From Pelomonas sp. Root1217 (GTDB lineage Bacteria; Pseudomonadota; Gammaproteobacteria; Burkholderiales; Burkholderiaceae_C): DNA of 64,000 bases. Below are positions 25,091 to 33,609 of this stretch, in pieces. The stretch is from assembly GCF_001425705.1 (NCBI RefSeq), contig NZ_LMDC01000001.1:310001-374000 (forward strand). Reading direction: 5' to 3'. Position numbers and translations under genes: made by a program. Position 1 is the first letter of the stretch; every line of letters begins with the position of its first letter. The notes under the pieces are model-generated. The model made no database searches, was not told the DNA's origin, and was given only the letters and a program-made list of their open reading frames with translations.

Positions 25091-26058
25091 CGACAGTCGA
25101 CAAGACGCTTCAGACCCAGCGCGACATCCAGAAGCGCCAGGACCAGGCCGATGCGCGGCACGGCAAGAAGGAAGAAGAGAGCGGCGCCATGCAGGCCGGC
25201 GCCCGCAAGCAACCCGAGAACCTGCCGGCCCAGCATCTGCAAAAGCCCGGCCGGGAAGCTGATCTCGAACTCGCGCCGCGCTTCCTCGCGCCCGACTACC
25301 GCGGCAGTGGCAAGCTGCAGGACTTCGTCGCCCTCATCACGGGCGCCGATTCGGGCATCGGCCGTGCCGTGGCGGTGCTGTTCGCGCGCGAGGGCGCCGA
25401 CGTGGCCGTGGCCTACCACTCCTCCACCGAGGACGCCGAGGAGACCCGCCGCTGCATCGAGGCCGAGGGCCGTCAATGCCTGCTGCTGCAGGGCGACGTG
25501 AAGGACAGCCGCTGGTGCGAGGACGCCGTCGACCAGGTCATCGAGCGCTTCGGCAAGATCGACGTGCTCGTCAACAACGCAGCGTTCCAGGAGCACGCTT
25601 CCTCGCTGGAGGACCTCGACGATGAACGCATCATGGAGACGCTGGACACCAACATCGGCGGCTATCTGCGCATGGCGCGCGCCGTGCTGCCGCACATGAA
25701 GGCCGGCGCCTCCATCATCAACACGGGCTCGACGACGGGCCTGAAGGGCAGCGCCAAGCTGATCGATTATTCGGCCACCAAGGGCGCCATCCATGCGCTG
25801 ACCAAGTCGCTGGCCAGCAACCTCATCGAGCGAGGCATCCGCGTCAATGCGGTGGCGCCCGGCCCGGTGTGGACGCCGCTGAATCCGGCCGATTCGCCCG
25901 CCGACAAGGTGGCCGAGTTCGGCAAGCAGACCGACCTGAAGCGCGCCGCCCAGCCCGAGGAGCTGTCGCCGGCCTATGTCTTCCTCGCCGCGCCGGTCTG
26001 CGCCGGCTACATCACCGGCATCGTGTTGCCCGTGACCGGCAGCGTTGGCGCCATCTGA
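25087..26058 (+). CDS. Short-chain dehydrogenase/reductase (YghA-like)
   Basis: This 323-residue SDR has a 75-residue polar N-terminal extension and then the Rossmann core. TGADSGIGRAVAVLFAREGA is the cofactor loop, NNAAFQ the NNAG-type motif, and YSATKGAIHALTKSLA the catalytic Tyr-x3-Lys with Ser in NTGSTTGL. The extension and core match YghA-type aldehyde or ketone reductases that appear in stress clusters. It is translationally coupled to the upstream hypothetical gene. Confidence 0.92.
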   Translation: MTTVDKTLQTQRDIQKRQDQADARHGKKEEESGAMQAGARKQPENLPAQHLQKPGREADLELAPRFLAPDYRGSGKLQDFVALITGADSGIGRAVAVLFAREGADVAVAYHSSTEDAEETRRCIEAEGRQCLLLQGDVKDSRWCEDAVDQVIERFGKIDVLVNNAAFQEHASSLEDLDDERIMETLDTNIGGYLRMARAVLPHMKAGASIINTGSTTGLKGSAKLIDYSATKGAIHALTKSLASNLIERGIRVNAVAPGPVWTPLNPADSPADKVAEFGKQTDLKRAAQPEELSPAYVFLAAPVCAGYITGIVLPVTGSVGAI

Positions 26059-26113
26059 GCATGCGGTTGGCAAGCCCTGCTGCAAGTTCTTCCGCCGCCC
26101 GCGTCGCGCGAGC

Positions 26114-26127
26114 GGCATCCCGTTTGC
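26114..26127 (+). promoter_or_regulatory. Sigma-54 promoter for the GlsB/DUF883/lipocalin operon
   Basis: GGCATC-N4-TTGC with exact spacing; full -12 half. The -12 element is 37 bp before the ATG at 26165. Confidence 0.6.
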
Positions 26128-26164
26128 CTGATGCCTTTGGCCTCATCTCTAACAGGAGCACACC

Positions 26165-26434
26165 ATGAATCTCATTGTCTGGCTCATCGCAGGGGGCGTC
26201 ATCGGCTGGATAGCCAGCCTGTTGATGCGCACCGACGGCGAACAGGGCGTCATCCTCAACGTCCTCGTCGGCATCGTCGGCGCAGCCATTGGCGGCTGGC
26301 TGATCTCGCCGATGGTGGGCATTCCGAGCATCAACCAGGGTTCGCTCAGCCTGGGCGCTCTGGCCGTGTCACTGCTGGGCGCGGTCGTGCTGCTGGCCAT
26401 CGTCAACCTGATCCGCCGCGGCACCACCCGCTGA
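26165..26434 (+). CDS. GlsB/YeaQ/YmgE family membrane protein
   Basis: The 89-residue protein opens MNLIVWLIAGGVIGWIASLL and continues with three short Gly-rich transmembrane helices, matching the transglycosylase-associated GlsB/YeaQ family. These proteins are inner-membrane, stress-induced, and of unknown mechanism. An AGGAG ribosome site precedes the ATG. It is first in a cluster with two more envelope proteins and the lipocalin fusion. Confidence 0.9.
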   Translation: MNLIVWLIAGGVIGWIASLLMRTDGEQGVILNVLVGIVGAAIGGWLISPMVGIPSINQGSLSLGALAVSLLGAVVLLAIVNLIRRGTTR

Positions 26435-26467
26435 CCCGCCCCCCGCTTTCCAACCCCAAGGACCACC

Positions 26468-26860
26468 ATGGCCACCACCACTGCCAATACACCCTTCCCG
26501 ACCTCGTCGGCCTCGCCCGCCACGCCCGCACCTGCCGCAGCTGCCATCAACGACACGGCCTCGAAGGCCGGTGACGCTGTCGACAAGGGCGCTGCCGTCG
26601 GCCACGACGTGCTGAACCGCGTCGTGCAGGGCGCGCACAGCGCCATCGATCGCGTGGCCGAGACGGCCGCCCCCGCCGTGCAGCGCTTGCAGGACGGCGT
26701 GCAGGCGGCCGGCGAATCGCTGAGTCAGCGCGCCAGCGATGCGCGCGAGCTGGGCGACGAATGGGCCGAGAGCCTGCGCAGCACCGTGCGTGAGCATCCG
26801 CTGGCCGCCGTCGCGACGGCCCTGGCCGTCGGCGTGCTGGTGGCACGGCTCGCCCGCTGA
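26468..26860 (+). CDS. DUF883/YqjD-like membrane-anchored protein
   Basis: A 130-residue protein with AAGGACC before the ATG. It has a disordered Thr/Pro/Ala N-terminus, a long amphipathic helix (about 30-105) and a C-terminal hydrophobic anchor in EHPLAAVATALAVGVLVARL. This is the ElaB/YqjD architecture, in which the anchor holds the helical part at the inner membrane. The following YqjE-like gene reproduces the yqjD-yqjE order of enterobacteria. Confidence 0.8.
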   Translation: MATTTANTPFPTSSASPATPAPAAAAINDTASKAGDAVDKGAAVGHDVLNRVVQGAHSAIDRVAETAAPAVQRLQDGVQAAGESLSQRASDARELGDEWAESLRSTVREHPLAAVATALAVGVLVARLAR

Positions 26861-26867
26861 GGCGGCC

Positions 26868-27281
26868 TTGGCCGACTCACCGCAAGACCAGCCCGCCCCA
26901 CTGCTGGAGCAGCTGCAGTCGCTGTGGCGCGAGCTGCCCGGCCTGGTCAGCGACCGGGTCGAGTTGCTGTCGCTGGAGCTGCAACGCGCGGTCCAGGCGC
27001 TGGCCCAGATCGTTGCGCTGATGGTGGCCGTGGCCATCCTCGGTGTGACGGCCTGGCTGGTGCTGTGGGCCGGCGTCATCCGCTTGCTGGTCGCGGCCGG
27101 GCTGCCACTGGAGGTGGCTCTGCTGCTGGTCATCGCCGTCAATGTGCTGGCCATCGTGCTGGCGCTGCAGCGCGTGCGCAGCCTGCTGCCCAGGCTGCGC
27201 CTGCCCGCAACGCGGCGCCATCTGATGCTGGCGCCCGACCCGCAACCCACGGAGGCCAGCGATGAGCGCGCCGCTGCCTGA
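26868..27281 (+). CDS. YqjE-like phage-holin-family membrane protein
   Basis: I take the TTG at 26868, eight bases after the previous stop with GAGGCGG in front, giving 137 residues. LLEQLQSLWRELPGLVSDRV and an amphipathic helix precede two transmembrane helices (VALMVAVAILGVTAWLVLW and VALLLVIAVNVLAIVLALQ). This is the YqjE/DUF1469 pattern. No ATG is available early in the frame, so the start is uncertain. The next gene begins 20 bp inside it. Confidence 0.75.
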   Translation: MADSPQDQPAPLLEQLQSLWRELPGLVSDRVELLSLELQRAVQALAQIVALMVAVAILGVTAWLVLWAGVIRLLVAAGLPLEVALLLVIAVNVLAIVLALQRVRSLLPRLRLPATRRHLMLAPDPQPTEASDERAAA

Positions 27282-28125
27282 GCCCGATATCGATGCACGC
27301 ATCCTGGATGTCGAGCACCGGTTGATGGCGCGCGAGGCGAGGCTGCGCGCCGGTGTCGAAGATCTCACAGGCCAGCTGCGCCACCGCCTGCAACCGAAGA
27401 AGCTGCTGCTGCCGGTGGGTGGCGCGCTGCTCGGCATTGCAGCGCTGCTGGCGCTGCGCCGGCAGCCTCACGCCGAGCCCACAACGCCGCGCCCCGCCAG
27501 CGCGCTGCGGAACATTCCCTGGGTGCGCCTGCTTGGCCTGGCCTGGCCGCTGTTGCCGGAGCGCTGGCGCGGCCGTGTCAGCCCGGCTGCGGCAAGCAGC
27601 TTCGTCACGCTGGGTCTGCCCCTGGTCGAGACCTTGCTCGGCACGCGGCGGTCTGAGCCGCTGGCCACCGTTGCCGAGGTCGACCTGGCACGGCTCAGCG
27701 GCCGCTGGTTCGTGGTCGGCGAGTTGAAAGCGCACGGTGCGCCGGCCTTGCGGCCGCCGGAGTTCGGCCTGCTGCCGCGCGATGACGGGCGGCTCGATCT
27801 GCTCGAACGCCGCGTCGACCGCAGTGGCACCCACGGCAGCGAGGCCTTGGTCGAGCCGGTGCCAGGCAGCCACGGCGCCCGGCTCAGGATCAGCCACTGG
27901 CCCGAGGCGCTGCGCTGGCTGCCACTGGCTTGGCTCGAGCATGGCGTGCTGCATGTCGATCCGGCCTATGACGAGGCGTTGATCGGCAGTACCGGGCGGG
28001 ACGCGCTGTGGCTGCTGTCACGCCGGCCGGCGCTGCCCGCGGAACGCCGCCAAGCGCTGCTGCAGGTCGCACGAGATTGCGGCTTTGCGGCAGAAAAGCT
28101 GCACTTCTACGACGACGCTGGCTGA
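27262..28125 (+). CDS. Membrane-anchored protein with C-terminal lipocalin domain
   Basis: A 287-residue fusion. Residues 1-70 form a helix ending in a transmembrane segment (KKLLLPVGGALLGIAALLAL), like DUF3618/YqjK-type proteins. Residues about 135-285 are a lipocalin: VDLARLSGRWFVVGEL is the G-x-W signature, YDEALIGSTGRDALWLLSR the second conserved block, and the C-terminal helix contains RRQALLQVARDCGF as in Blc. Blc is normally an outer-membrane lipoprotein that binds lysophospholipids; here the barrel appears tethered to the inner membrane instead. Start overlaps the YqjE-like gene. Confidence 0.75.
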   Translation: MSAPLPEPDIDARILDVEHRLMAREARLRAGVEDLTGQLRHRLQPKKLLLPVGGALLGIAALLALRRQPHAEPTTPRPASALRNIPWVRLLGLAWPLLPERWRGRVSPAAASSFVTLGLPLVETLLGTRRSEPLATVAEVDLARLSGRWFVVGELKAHGAPALRPPEFGLLPRDDGRLDLLERRVDRSGTHGSEALVEPVPGSHGARLRISHWPEALRWLPLAWLEHGVLHVDPAYDEALIGSTGRDALWLLSRRPALPAERRQALLQVARDCGFAAEKLHFYDDAG

Positions 28126-28138
28126 TCCCAGGCGTGGC

Positions 28139-28152
28139 GGCACACGCCTTGC
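28139..28152 (+). promoter_or_regulatory. Sigma-54 promoter for the acidic protein gene
   Basis: GGCACA-N4-TTGC with exact spacing, one mismatch. The -12 element is 47 bp before the ATG at 28200. Confidence 0.68.
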
Positions 28153-28199
28153 CTCGCACAGGCGCGGGGCCGTCCCGCGTTTCACAGCCGGAGGTTTTC

Positions 28200-28718
28200 A
28201 TGGCACGCAGCAGCCTGCTAGGTATCGATCCCGCCGCGGCCGAGCCCGCTGGGCGGGACAAGGCGAGCCTGGGGCCCAGCGACAGCTCGGATAGCGGCAG
28301 CGACGTGATGGGCATGGATGGGGAAGACGACGGCGCCGACCCCGGCCTGCCGGTCGACGTGGCCCTGCGCGACGACCAGGCGGCACCCTTGCCGCTCGGC
28401 GAATCGCTGCCGTCCAGCGAAGGCGAGACCGGCGTGCGCGACGGCGCCGACATCGGCGTGGACCGCGTCTTCACGCCGGACGAAGCCAATGATGATGAAG
28501 CCTTGCTCGCAGTCATCGACGAAGCGCCGCTCAGCGAGGACGACGAGGAAGATGAAGGGCAGGAAGAGGGCGAAGAGGCGGCGGGTGAAGCCAACCTGGC
28601 GAACACCCCAGCCAAGCCTCGCCGGCGCACCAGCAAGGGCGCACCGGCGCAAACCGACAGCGAAGAGCGGCCCGGCGATGCCGACGCCGAGTCCTCGCAC
28701 CGCCCCGGCCGAAGCTAG
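28200..28718 (+). CDS. Acidic, probably disordered hypothetical protein (172 aa)
   Basis: The ATG follows a GGAGG ribosome site. The sequence is strongly acidic (DGEDDGADP, SEDDEEDEGQEEGEEAAGE), with few hydrophobics and a basic RRRTSKG patch before the C-terminus. One short hydrophobic segment, NDDEALLAVIDEAPL, may be a binding motif. No domain is recognised. The composition suggests an intrinsically disordered protectant or a nucleic-acid-mimicking partner. It has its own sigma-54 site. Confidence 0.65.
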   Translation: MARSSLLGIDPAAAEPAGRDKASLGPSDSSDSGSDVMGMDGEDDGADPGLPVDVALRDDQAAPLPLGESLPSSEGETGVRDGADIGVDRVFTPDEANDDEALLAVIDEAPLSEDDEEDEGQEEGEEAAGEANLANTPAKPRRRTSKGAPAQTDSEERPGDADAESSHRPGRS

Positions 28719-28740
28719 GGCGGCGCGTGGCGTGGCGCGA

Positions 28741-29193
28741 TCAGACCGCGGCGCGGGCCTGGTCGCGCAGTGTGCGCACCTGCAGGTGGTTGCGCTTCAC
28801 GCCTTCGTACTGGCGCTCCACGATCGTGCGCACTTCGGGCGGCAGGGCCTCTTCCAGCGCCTTGCGATAGGCACTCATCGCGGTGTCCTCACCGCGCTCG
28901 GTTTCCTCGAGGATGGCCTTGTCGGTATAGCCAGCCAGCGTGCCCTTGACGGCCACCCAGCCGCGGTGCATGGCGCCGGCGGCTGTGCCGCTGTCCTCGG
29001 CCTTGCCACCCAGGCGAACGACCTGCGACTGCAGTTCGGCGGCCGCCTGGCGGCAGTCCTCTGCGCGGCGCTCAAAGATCTGCTTGATCGACGGGTCCTT
29101 CAGGTATTCCGCCGAGGCATGGAAACCGTATTCGCCGTCCTTGCAGGTTTCGATGAGGTCGTTCAGCGTGTCGATGATGTCGTCGTTGCTCAT
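28741..29193 (-). CDS. PA2169-family four-helix-bundle protein (DUF2383)
   Basis: From the ATG at 29193 the 150-residue protein reads MSNDDIIDTLNDLIETCKDG, then helices with FERRAEDCRQAAAELQSQV, HRGWVAVKGTLAGYTDKAIL and EETERGEDTAMSAYRKALEE. This matches the PA2169/DUF2383 ferritin-like four-helix-bundle family found in Pseudomonas stress clusters. The Glu/Asp/His ligand pattern would allow a di-metal site. Function is unknown. A medium-quality sigma-54 site lies about 75 bp upstream. Confidence 0.88.
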   Translation of the reverse strand: MSNDDIIDTLNDLIETCKDGEYGFHASAEYLKDPSIKQIFERRAEDCRQAAAELQSQVVRLGGKAEDSGTAAGAMHRGWVAVKGTLAGYTDKAILEETERGEDTAMSAYRKALEEALPPEVRTIVERQYEGVKRNHLQVRTLRDQARAAV

Positions 29194-29267
29194 GGCATGT
29201 CCTTTCGCGGTTCGATGAAGGCGCGCCACCCGGGCACAGCCGCGCAGCGCGTCCAGCACGCCATGGG

Positions 29268-29281
29268 GCATTTGGCATGCC
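29268..29281 (-). promoter_or_regulatory. Sigma-54-like promoter for the PA2169-family gene
   Basis: Minus strand GGCATG-N4-ATGC with exact GG-N10-GC spacing, two mismatches to consensus. The -12 element is 75 bp before the ATG at 29193. Confidence 0.45.
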
Positions 29282-29323
29282 CGCCAGCGCTGCGGCGGAT
29301 TGCGGTGGGACTCCCGGCGACGC

Positions 29324-31579
29324 TTACGGTCTGTGGCCGGCCGTGGGCGGTGGGTGGGCGATGCGCGCCGCCGTGATGACCGCCTGCAGCGCCGCCAGCA
29401 GCTCGGCCGGCGCGCAAGGCTTGTGCAGCGTGATGAACTCGCCCTCGCCGACGGCGGTGTTGTTGAAGCCGGTGATCAGCACGACGGGCAGGCGTGGGCG
29501 CTGCTCGCGCAGCCGGCGTGCGAGCGCGACGCCGTCCATCGCGCCGGGCATGACGACGTCGCTCAACACCACGTCGACCTGCGCGCCGTCATCCAGCTGC
29601 CGCAGCGCGGCGCCCACGTTGCCAGCGCGCAGTACACGGGCGCCATGGGCCATCAACAGCGCCGCCGTCACGTCGCCCAGCGCTTCATCGTCCTCGACCA
29701 GCAGCACGGTGGCGCCGGCGATGCTCTGCTGGGCGGTGTCGGCAAAGGCCGGCGCAGGCAGGTCATCAGCAAGGTTCGCCACCGGCAGCAGCAACGAAAC
29801 CGTCGTGCCCACGCCGGGCGTGCTGGCCAGGCGCGCCGTGCCGCCGGCCTGGGTCGCGAAACCGTAGACCTGGCTCAGACCCAGGCCGCTGCCCTGACCC
29901 ACCCCCTTCGTCGTGAAAAAGGGCTCGAAGGCATGCTCGACCAGGGACGGATCCAGCCCCATGCCGTCGTCCCCCACGGTCAGCAGCACGTAGTCACCCG
30001 GCGGCAGGCCTTCCTTGTCATGCGCCTCGGCATTGCAGGCCCGCAGCCGCAGCTCGCCGCCCGTCGGCATCGCGTCGTGGGCGTTCAACGCCAGGTTGAC
30101 GAGGGCCAGATCCAGTTCATTGGCATCCACCCGCACCGGCCAGATGTTGGGCGCCACCTGTACCTGGATTTCGATGCGCCGCCCCAGCACGCTGCGCATC
30201 AGCTCCTGCACCTCGGGCAGGTAGCGGGCCAGTGACAGGGTCTGCACCCGCACCGGCCGGCGGCCGGCAAAGCGCAGCAGATGCTGGGTCAGTGCGCTGC
30301 CCCGGTCGACCGAGCGCTGCGTCGCGCTCAGCGGCCCCTGCAGCTCGGCAGCACTGGGGTGGCGCTGCATCAAGTGCATGCTGTTGCTGATGACGCCCAG
30401 CAGATTGTTGAACTCGTGGGCCACACCGCCGGTGAGCCGGCCCAGCGCGACGACCCGCTGGCTCTGCGCGCCGCGCTGCTCCACGTGGCGCGTGCGCTCC
30501 ACGGCCTGGGCCACGCTGAGTTCCAGTTCGGCGCGGCTGCTCGCCATGTCGCGCGCAGCGTTGGCCAGGGCTTCGGCGACCTCGTCGCACTCGGCCATGC
30601 CGGTCGGGTTGGCCTGCACGGGGCGGCCGGCCTGGAGGGCCTGGGCGAGGCGTTTGAGGGCACGTATCGGTCGTTCGATGCGGCGTGACACCCAGATGGC
30701 ACCGCCCATGGCCAGGGCCAGCAGCGCCAGCGCACCCACCGCCACGCGCTGCACGGCCTGAGGGATGCGGCCGGCGAATTCCTCGCGCGGCATCGCGCTG
30801 ACATAGCTCCAGCCGAGCGCCGAGGTGCTGAAGTAGCCGGCCGTGGCGCGGCCGTCCAGCGACATGGATTTGAAAGCACCTTCGCGCGCCGCGGCCATGC
30901 GCTGGCGCAGATCGGCGCTGCTCTCACGGCCGACGTAGGCCGCACCGCCCGGCAGTCGGGCCACGAGGCGGCCGCTGCTGTCCATGACGGTGCCGATCCA
31001 GCCCGGTTGCGGAGACTGCGCCTGCACGATGCGCTGCAGCTCCGAGGGCCGCACCGTGACGACCAGGTTGTAGACCAGGCGGCCGTCGCGGGTCACCGGC
31101 TCCACCCAGGCTGCATGCGGCTCAGCAGGCACGCCCGTACCGTGGGGAGCAACGGGTTGCAGCGGCAGCATGACAGGAGTGGCGCTCAGCGCCTCGGGTG
31201 CACTGGCTTGGGTGCTGGCGCCAGCGCCCGGACGAGTGCTCAGCAGCAGCTTGCCCGGTGCCCTCAGCTCCACCCAGCCGTCCAGCCCCTGCATGGCGCG
31301 CCGGGCCAGGCGCTCGAAGGCCTGGCGGTTCTCCTCGTTCAGCGGCCGTGGGCCGTCGAGCGCGGGTGACTGCGCCAGCACATGGGCGATGGCCGCGCGG
31401 CGCGACAGCTCGCCGTCGATCAGCATCGACAGCGCGCGGGTCGTGTCGCGCAGCGTGCGTTCATGCGCATCGCGTTCGGCCTCGTAGATGCTGGCAATCA
31501 GCCAGGCGACGCCCAGCATGCCGGGCAGCAGCACCGACAGCACGAGCAACAGCAAGCGGGAACGAATGGTGACCGGCAT
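29324..31579 (-). CDS. Hybrid sensor histidine kinase
   Basis: A 751-residue membrane sensor. Helix 1 (LLLLVLSVLLPGMLGVAWLI) is followed by a periplasmic domain to about residue 270, helix 2 (VAVGALALLALAMGGAIWV), a HAMP segment, the HisKA motif GGVAHEFNNLLGVISNSMH with the phosphorylated His, and an ATPase domain with NLALNAHDAM, VGDDGMGL and GSGLGLSQV. It ends in a receiver (LLVEDDEALG; SDVVMPG with the Asp; LHKPCAP with the Lys). A strong sigma-54 site precedes it. It may feed the single-domain regulator at 24464 or the activator at 15539. The signal is unknown. Confidence 0.93.
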   Translation of the reverse strand: MPVTIRSRLLLLVLSVLLPGMLGVAWLIASIYEAERDAHERTLRDTTRALSMLIDGELSRRAAIAHVLAQSPALDGPRPLNEENRQAFERLARRAMQGLDGWVELRAPGKLLLSTRPGAGASTQASAPEALSATPVMLPLQPVAPHGTGVPAEPHAAWVEPVTRDGRLVYNLVVTVRPSELQRIVQAQSPQPGWIGTVMDSSGRLVARLPGGAAYVGRESSADLRQRMAAAREGAFKSMSLDGRATAGYFSTSALGWSYVSAMPREEFAGRIPQAVQRVAVGALALLALAMGGAIWVSRRIERPIRALKRLAQALQAGRPVQANPTGMAECDEVAEALANAARDMASSRAELELSVAQAVERTRHVEQRGAQSQRVVALGRLTGGVAHEFNNLLGVISNSMHLMQRHPSAAELQGPLSATQRSVDRGSALTQHLLRFAGRRPVRVQTLSLARYLPEVQELMRSVLGRRIEIQVQVAPNIWPVRVDANELDLALVNLALNAHDAMPTGGELRLRACNAEAHDKEGLPPGDYVLLTVGDDGMGLDPSLVEHAFEPFFTTKGVGQGSGLGLSQVYGFATQAGGTARLASTPGVGTTVSLLLPVANLADDLPAPAFADTAQQSIAGATVLLVEDDEALGDVTAALLMAHGARVLRAGNVGAALRQLDDGAQVDVVLSDVVMPGAMDGVALARRLREQRPRLPVVLITGFNNTAVGEGEFITLHKPCAPAELLAALQAVITAARIAHPPPTAGHRP

Positions 31580-31675
31580 GGCGGGTCCAAGTGCGGGCAG
31601 GCCAGCACGGATTGCACGGTTGCAACCATAGCGCCATGGCCCGCCCCGGCCACAAAGAAGTATCAGGCCGCCTAG

Positions 31676-31689
31676 GCAATTGGCGTGCC
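31676..31689 (-). promoter_or_regulatory. Sigma-54 promoter for the hybrid kinase gene
   Basis: Minus strand GGCACG-N4-TTGC, a full match with exact spacing. The -12 element is about 97 bp before the ATG at 31579. Confidence 0.68.
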
Positions 31690-31706
31690 CGAAAGGCCGT
31701 TAGGCC

Positions 31707-32867
31707 TTAGGTGTAGCGCTTGCGCGAACGGGATTTCGAAGGCCCGCGCAGCAGCGAGCCCAGCGACGGCGTCGGCGTGCGGCGGTCACCTTCCAGAAAC
31801 AGCCGCAGCAGCGCCAGGCCGCGTTGGCGCTGGCACACGCTGCGCAGCCCGATCAGCAGCGGCACGGCGATGAGGGCGCCGACGATGCCCCACAGCCAAC
31901 CCCAGAACAGCACCGACAAAAAAACCGACACGGTGCTCAGCGACAGCCGGCGCCCGACGATGACCGGGCTGACGATATTGCTTTCCACCGCATGGATGGC
32001 CATGAAGGACAGCGTCGGGCCGAAGATCTCCGGCCCTGTCTCGAAGGCTGCAATGCCGGCGAGCAGCAGCAGCACCATCAGCGTCATCGGACCGAGGTAG
32101 GGAATGAAGCACAGCAGCGCGGCGATGAAGCCCCACAGCGTCGGGTTGGGTAGGCCCAGCATCCACAGCACCAGGGCCAGGATGACGCCCACCACCGCAT
32201 TGATGATGCCGACGGCGGCGAGGTAGTGGCTGATGTCGCGCTGGGCGGCACGCACGCCGCCCAGCAGCAGCGCGCGGGTGCGCCGGCGCGGCAGGGCCTC
32301 GATGCTGCGGGACAGCAACCATTGCTCGGAGGCGAGCAGGAAATAGGTCAGGATGACCGTGGCTGCGGCTGCCAGCAGGAAGGACAGGCCCCGCGTCAGC
32401 ACCAGGCCGGTCAAGGCCACGCCCTCGGTGGCCAGCCTTTCCTTCAGAGGGTCCGACGCCGGCGTGGCCGGCGCCCGGCCGAGCCGCGCGGCGGGTTGCG
32501 GCGGGCTCAAGCCTGGAATGGCGGCCCGCAGCTTCTCCAGCTGTTCCAGCAGTTGCGCGACGGTGGTGGGCGCGGCCTGCCACCAGCTGGCGGCCGGGCG
32601 CGCCAGGCTGCTGGCAACGGACACGGTGGACAGCAGCAGCGCCAGCACCAGCAACAGGGCGCCGATGGAGGGCGGCACGCCACGACTGTGGAGCCAGCGC
32701 ACGGCAGGCGCCAATGCGAAGGTCAGCATGACAGCGATCAGCACCGGCGCCAGCAGCGGCCGGGCCTCGCGCACGGCGAAAACCAGAGCGACAAGAAAAA
32801 TGCCGCGCAGGGCCCAGGCGCTGCGCGGCGGTTGGGACGGCTCGAGTCGCGGGTCGGGCGCCGTCAT
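31707..32867 (-). CDS. AI-2E family transporter (PerM-like)
   Basis: The 386-residue protein has about eight transmembrane helices in the AI-2E/PerM arrangement: two N-terminal pairs, a polar stretch near 125-165, then ALVLWMLGLPNPTLWGFIAA with LLCFIPYLGPMTLMVLLLLA, and the family signature block VSPVIVGRRLSLSTVSVFLS with WGWLWGIVGALIAVPLLI. Substrates of the family range from autoinducer-2 to sodium/proton exchange and are not predictable here. It lies between the kinase and BON genes. I see no clear sigma-54 site for it. Confidence 0.88.
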   Translation of the reverse strand: MTAPDPRLEPSQPPRSAWALRGIFLVALVFAVREARPLLAPVLIAVMLTFALAPAVRWLHSRGVPPSIGALLLVLALLLSTVSVASSLARPAASWWQAAPTTVAQLLEQLEKLRAAIPGLSPPQPAARLGRAPATPASDPLKERLATEGVALTGLVLTRGLSFLLAAAATVILTYFLLASEQWLLSRSIEALPRRRTRALLLGGVRAAQRDISHYLAAVGIINAVVGVILALVLWMLGLPNPTLWGFIAALLCFIPYLGPMTLMVLLLLAGIAAFETGPEIFGPTLSFMAIHAVESNIVSPVIVGRRLSLSTVSVFLSVLFWGWLWGIVGALIAVPLLIGLRSVCQRQRGLALLRLFLEGDRRTPTPSLGSLLRGPSKSRSRKRYT

Positions 32868-32929
32868 GGGATCCCCGACCTAGCGCGGAGTCACCCTGGC
32901 GGTCGCCGTGGCTGGGGTCTGCATGGCGC

Positions 32930-33247
32930 TCACTTCTCCGGCGGGCGCACGATGATGTTGTTGCGCACTTCCTTCACGTCGGGCGTGCTGCGAGCGAGCT
33001 GACCGGCGCGATCCTTCTCGGCCTGCGAGGTGGCGAAACCGGCGAGTTGCACGGTGCCCTTGAGTGCCTCGACCTGGATGCGCATGGCGCTGACCTGGCT
33101 GTCTTCGGCGAAGCGCGCCTTCACGCGGGTTGCGACGGTGGCATCGTCGACATACTGGCCCACGCTGCTCTGGCCGCTGGTGACGGCGCAGCCGCTGGTG
33201 CCGAGGGTGGCCAGGGCGACCATCGAGACGATGAGGATCTTCTTCAT
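32930..33247 (-). CDS. BON-domain lipoprotein
   Basis: From the ATG at 33247 (AGGAGAA upstream) the 105-residue protein has a lipoprotein signal MKKILIVSMVALATLGTSGC with lipobox TSGC. One BON domain follows (VDDATVATRVKARFAEDSQV, then VQLAGFATSQAEKDRAGQLA, then VKEVRNNIIV). BON proteins of the OsmY/DolP type are periplasmic, bind phospholipid membranes and are induced by osmotic or stationary stress. A good sigma-54 site lies 40 bp upstream. Confidence 0.9.
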   Translation of the reverse strand: MKKILIVSMVALATLGTSGCAVTSGQSSVGQYVDDATVATRVKARFAEDSQVSAMRIQVEALKGTVQLAGFATSQAEKDRAGQLARSTPDVKEVRNNIIVRPPEK

Positions 33248-33286
33248 GCGTTCTCCTATTGCGAGGGATCTCGCGCCGGGCCAACG

Positions 33287-33300
33287 GCAACCGTTGTGCC
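33287..33300 (-). promoter_or_regulatory. Sigma-54 promoter for the BON lipoprotein gene
   Basis: Minus strand GGCACA-N4-TTGC with exact spacing, one mismatch. The -12 element is 40 bp before the ATG at 33247. Confidence 0.68.
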
Positions 33301-33448
33301 TGCGCCCGCCGAACAACGGAAAACAAGCCGCGCCGAACGCCAATGAACATGTTGTGACAGACGGCACACTTTGCCGAAATTGCGGGTCCAGCTGCTCAGC
33401 CTCGGTAAATCTTGCAGTGGCGAGCATGACGGGCGGCGGCTTTCCCGA

Positions 33449-33462
33449 GGCTTGACGCTTGC
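33449..33462 (+). promoter_or_regulatory. Distal sigma-54-like site upstream of rpoN
   Basis: GGCTTG-N4-TTGC with exact spacing; full -12 half, two mismatches in the -24 half. It is about 150 bp before the rpoN start and also reads partly as a -35 hexamer (TTGACG), so the assignment is tentative. Confidence 0.4.
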
Positions 33463-33526
33463 CATGCAGTGATATTCCCTGGGAGCGGCGCCGAACTGTT
33501 TCGGAATGCGACAAGCAACGCGCGCC

Positions 33527-33540
33527 GGCACGGAGGTTGC
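33527..33540 (+). promoter_or_regulatory. Sigma-54 promoter of rpoN
   Basis: CGGCACG-N4-TTGCA is the canonical sigma-54 consensus with exact spacing, the only site in the region with the classical A after TTGC. The -12 element is 69 bp before the GTG start, so rpoN may activate its own transcription. Confidence 0.68.
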
Positions 33541-33609
33541 ATTGACCGAAGTTCCCGCGCGCCGTCCACGCACGGCGCGGCAAAAGCGATGTTGCCAACA
33601 GGAGCCCCC

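Noticed and set aside
26071..26085. GGCAAGCCCTGCTGC as a sigma-54 site before the GlsB gene
   Set aside because: Spacing is eleven, and a correctly spaced site lies closer to the gene at 26114.
33348..33360. GGCAC-x-TTTGC as a sigma-54 site
   Set aside because: Only eight bases separate GG and GC; sigma-54 requires ten.
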